DNA from: Hyaloscypha bicolor E
Lineage: Eukaryota > Ascomycota > Leotiomycetes > Helotiales > Hyaloscyphaceae
Assembly: GCF_002865645.1 (NCBI RefSeq)
Contig: NW_020194589.1
Location: 2,393,750-2,457,749, forward strand
Reading direction: 5' to 3'
Length of the DNA stretch: 64,000 bases
In this document: positions 62,578 through 64,000 of the stretch, one piece after another
Layout: every line of letters starts with the position of its first letter
Position numbering within the stretch: the first letter of the stretch is position 1
Translations under genes and position numbers: made by a program
The notes under the pieces: generated by a model
Database searches by the model: none
What the model was told of the DNA's origin: nothing
The model's input: only the letters and a program-made list of their open reading frames with translations

Positions 62578-63336
62578 ATGGCAGAGGCAACGACCAAGAA
62601 GATCGCCATCATCACTGGCAGCACTCGTGCTGTTCGAATCGGACCCCAGGTTGCTAAATTCGTCACTGAGGTTCTTGAAGCCAATCTTTCAGAGTCCACG
62701 GATAAGGCTGTCAAGTTCTCCCTTTCCCAGGTGGATATAGCTTCATTCAAGCTTCCCGTTTTTGATGAGGCGGTCGTTCCTGCTACTGTTCCGATGTTTG
62801 CTCAGTTCGAGCACGAACACAGCAGAGCTTGGAGTGCCGAGATGTCCAAATATGATGGATATGTGAGAGCCAGATTTCCATTCCTGAATCGATGCCTTTC
62901 GACGCCCAGAATTTCCGTCATGTTAAGTCCAGGACAGGATACTAATTGGGTTCAGGTCATCGTAACCGCAGAGTATAATATCGGAGTACCAGCTGCTGTC
63001 AAGAATGCCATCGACTATCTCTTCAACGAGATCAAAGGCAAGCCGTTCTTGATCATCAGCTATGGCATTATGGGCGGTGGTTCAGCAAATGATGGTTTAC
63101 AAAAGACTTTGGCCAAGGGCATCTACGCTCATGTTGTCGAAACGAGACCAATGCTGTCGTTTGCCAAGAACGAGCCTTTCGAGTATGGGTTGCCGTTGGA
63201 CATGCGCCTCGCTTCGACCGGGACATTAGGTGAACAGTCTTTGAAGGAGTGGGTTGATAAGAAGCCGGAAATCATCAAGGGATTCGGAGAACTGAAGGAG
63301 TATTTGGTGGAAGCTTCGGAGTCTACTCCTGCATAG
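62578..63336 (+). CDS. NAD(P)H-dependent FMN reductase (flavodoxin-like)
   Basis: Flavodoxin-fold oxidoreductase that reduces FMN or quinones with NAD(P)H in the cytosol, similar to yeast Lot6. Two exons: 62578-62862 and 62956-63336; 221 residues. The FMN phosphate loop is in IAIITGSTRAVRIGPQVA; EYNIGVPAAVKNAIDYL and IISYGIMGGGSAND are further family blocks. The 93-nt intron (62863-62955) starts GTGAGA, has a TACTAAT branch point and ends TTCAG. It has no stop and a length divisible by three, so it looks like coding sequence; removing it gives KYDGYVIVTAEYN, the expected join before the second flavin loop. The start at 62578 is chosen because conservation begins right after it; the ATG at 62506 would add 24 unconserved residues. 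Confidence 0.9.
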   Translation: MAEATTKKIAIITGSTRAVRIGPQVAKFVTEVLEANLSESTDKAVKFSLSQVDIASFKLPVFDEAVVPATVPMFAQFEHEHSRAWSAEMSKYDGYVRARFPFLNRCLSTPRISVMLSPGQDTNWVQVIVTAEYNIGVPAAVKNAIDYLFNEIKGKPFLIISYGIMGGGSANDGLQKTLAKGIYAHVVETRPMLSFAKNEPFEYGLPLDMRLASTGTLGEQSLKEWVDKKPEIIKGFGELKEYLVEASESTPA

Positions 63337-64000
63337 GTGGCGAATCCAATCCGGCTCTTAGACCGTAGACGGTGGGAGGGTCATGTCTGCCGAGTTCAAG
63401 GTTTTGAACATCATTGCCTGGAAATATTAGCTAGACCTAAAACACAGCCAGGGGGAAAGTTTACGTACTATAGAGTTTATATCTCGGAGCAAAGTAACGC
63501 AAGTAATCGGCCATAGCCTCAAGATCGGAGATATACTTCTCATCTCGGATACTGAACTTAATATGCATCAGTCCGATTAAGTAGATCATGTGATGTGACC
63601 AAAATGATAACGTATCGAGATCCATTGGCATTCCAGCCATTCCTTCCTTAAGCACGCATACGATAGTGCGAATTGCCGACTGCATTGCCATTGTTGAACG
63701 GCAGAGATCATCGGCTTTGCCAAGTTGTGATGCCACTTCCATCTCATGCCGGAGGAGATATATTGCAAAACTGTTCCTAATTATTAGTGATGAGGCCAAG
63801 CAGGATGCACGAAGAATCTGCTGACCAAGTCCGCGTTGCAAAAGCACCGCAGTAGTTGCCATGAGATTGACCCCTGAAGCAAAAGTTAGAATGTTCCACT
63901 GAAGATTAGAAGAATACATACGGCGGCGGAATGCAAGAGCCAACAAAACTTTGAAGTGCAATGTCAAGCTTATAAGCATCTTTTCCTCTTGTGGCAAGAT
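63323..64000 (-). CDS. Probable fungal transcription factor, C-terminal part (cut by window end)
   Basis: The visible part is helical and hydrophobic: LISLTLHFKVLLALAF, LMATTAVLLQRGLG, STMAMQSAIRTIVCVL, LSFWSHHMIYLIGLMHI. This is the look of the C-terminal fungal-specific regulatory domain of Zn2Cys6 transcription factors; the zinc cluster itself would lie outside the window. An intron at 63921-63874 (GTATGT...TTCAG) joins LAFRR to RVNLMATT. A second one, 63468-63418 (GTACGT...TCCAG), is inferred; it replaces a short end (KLYST) by a tail NDVQNLELGRHDPPTV and a stop at 63323-63325, inside the last codons of the converging reductase gene. The identification is tentative because only a generic domain is visible. 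Confidence 0.6.

Overview
This is a filamentous ascomycete window (Pezizomycotina). The evidence is many short GT-AG introns (46-97 nt) with CTAAC/CTGAC-like branch points, fungal versions of eL32, CSN5 and Ase1, an NLR gene of fungal architecture, and a very AT-rich block in which TG and CA are almost absent and TA is in excess, the mark of repeat-induced point mutation (RIP). Leotiomycetes would fit, but I cannot place the species.

The window has two compartments. Positions 1 to about 36,060 are a RIP-degraded repeat island with no readable gene. It holds three copies of one Ty3/Gypsy chromodomain retrotransposon family: copy A (1-4568, minus strand, cut by the window edge), copy B (17302-37338, minus strand) and copy C (29824-36805, plus strand). 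Copy C sits inside copy B, and a second Ty3/Gypsy element, D (19944-25969), also sits inside copy B. All three complete insertions have 5-bp target duplications. The block 4569-17301 is another degraded region with at least one more minus-strand Gypsy-like element. RIP fades sharply over the last 1.3 kb (36,060-37,338), so the two LTRs of one element differ strongly in base composition.

The gene side starts at 37,339. A doubtful minus-strand gene (37748-38582) is followed by the most notable locus, a fungal NLR of alpha/beta-hydrolase + NACHT + ankyrin type (39322-45374). It is broken by a precise 2,064-bp Fot1/pogo-like transposon at a TA site, by a frameshift in the NACHT module and by a third break before the ankyrin repeats. 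A relic-rich spacer follows (45375-49101) with an ankyrin fragment and a degraded solo LTR.

From 49,102 the order is: eL32 (-), class A J-protein (-), mitochondrial glutamyl-tRNA synthetase (+), CSN5 (-), Ase1/PRC1-type spindle protein (+), a 142-bp MITE, a GNAT acetyltransferase with a 4-bp frameshifting duplication (+), a cupin pseudogene (-), an NAD(P)H-dependent FMN reductase (+), and the 3' part of a probable fungal transcription factor (-) running off the window. Two pairs are divergent: J-protein/GluRS and CSN5/Ase1. GluRS/CSN5 converge, and the FMN reductase and transcription factor probably overlap tail to tail. These are housekeeping genes, not an operon or cluster. No tRNA, rRNA or CRISPR array was seen.
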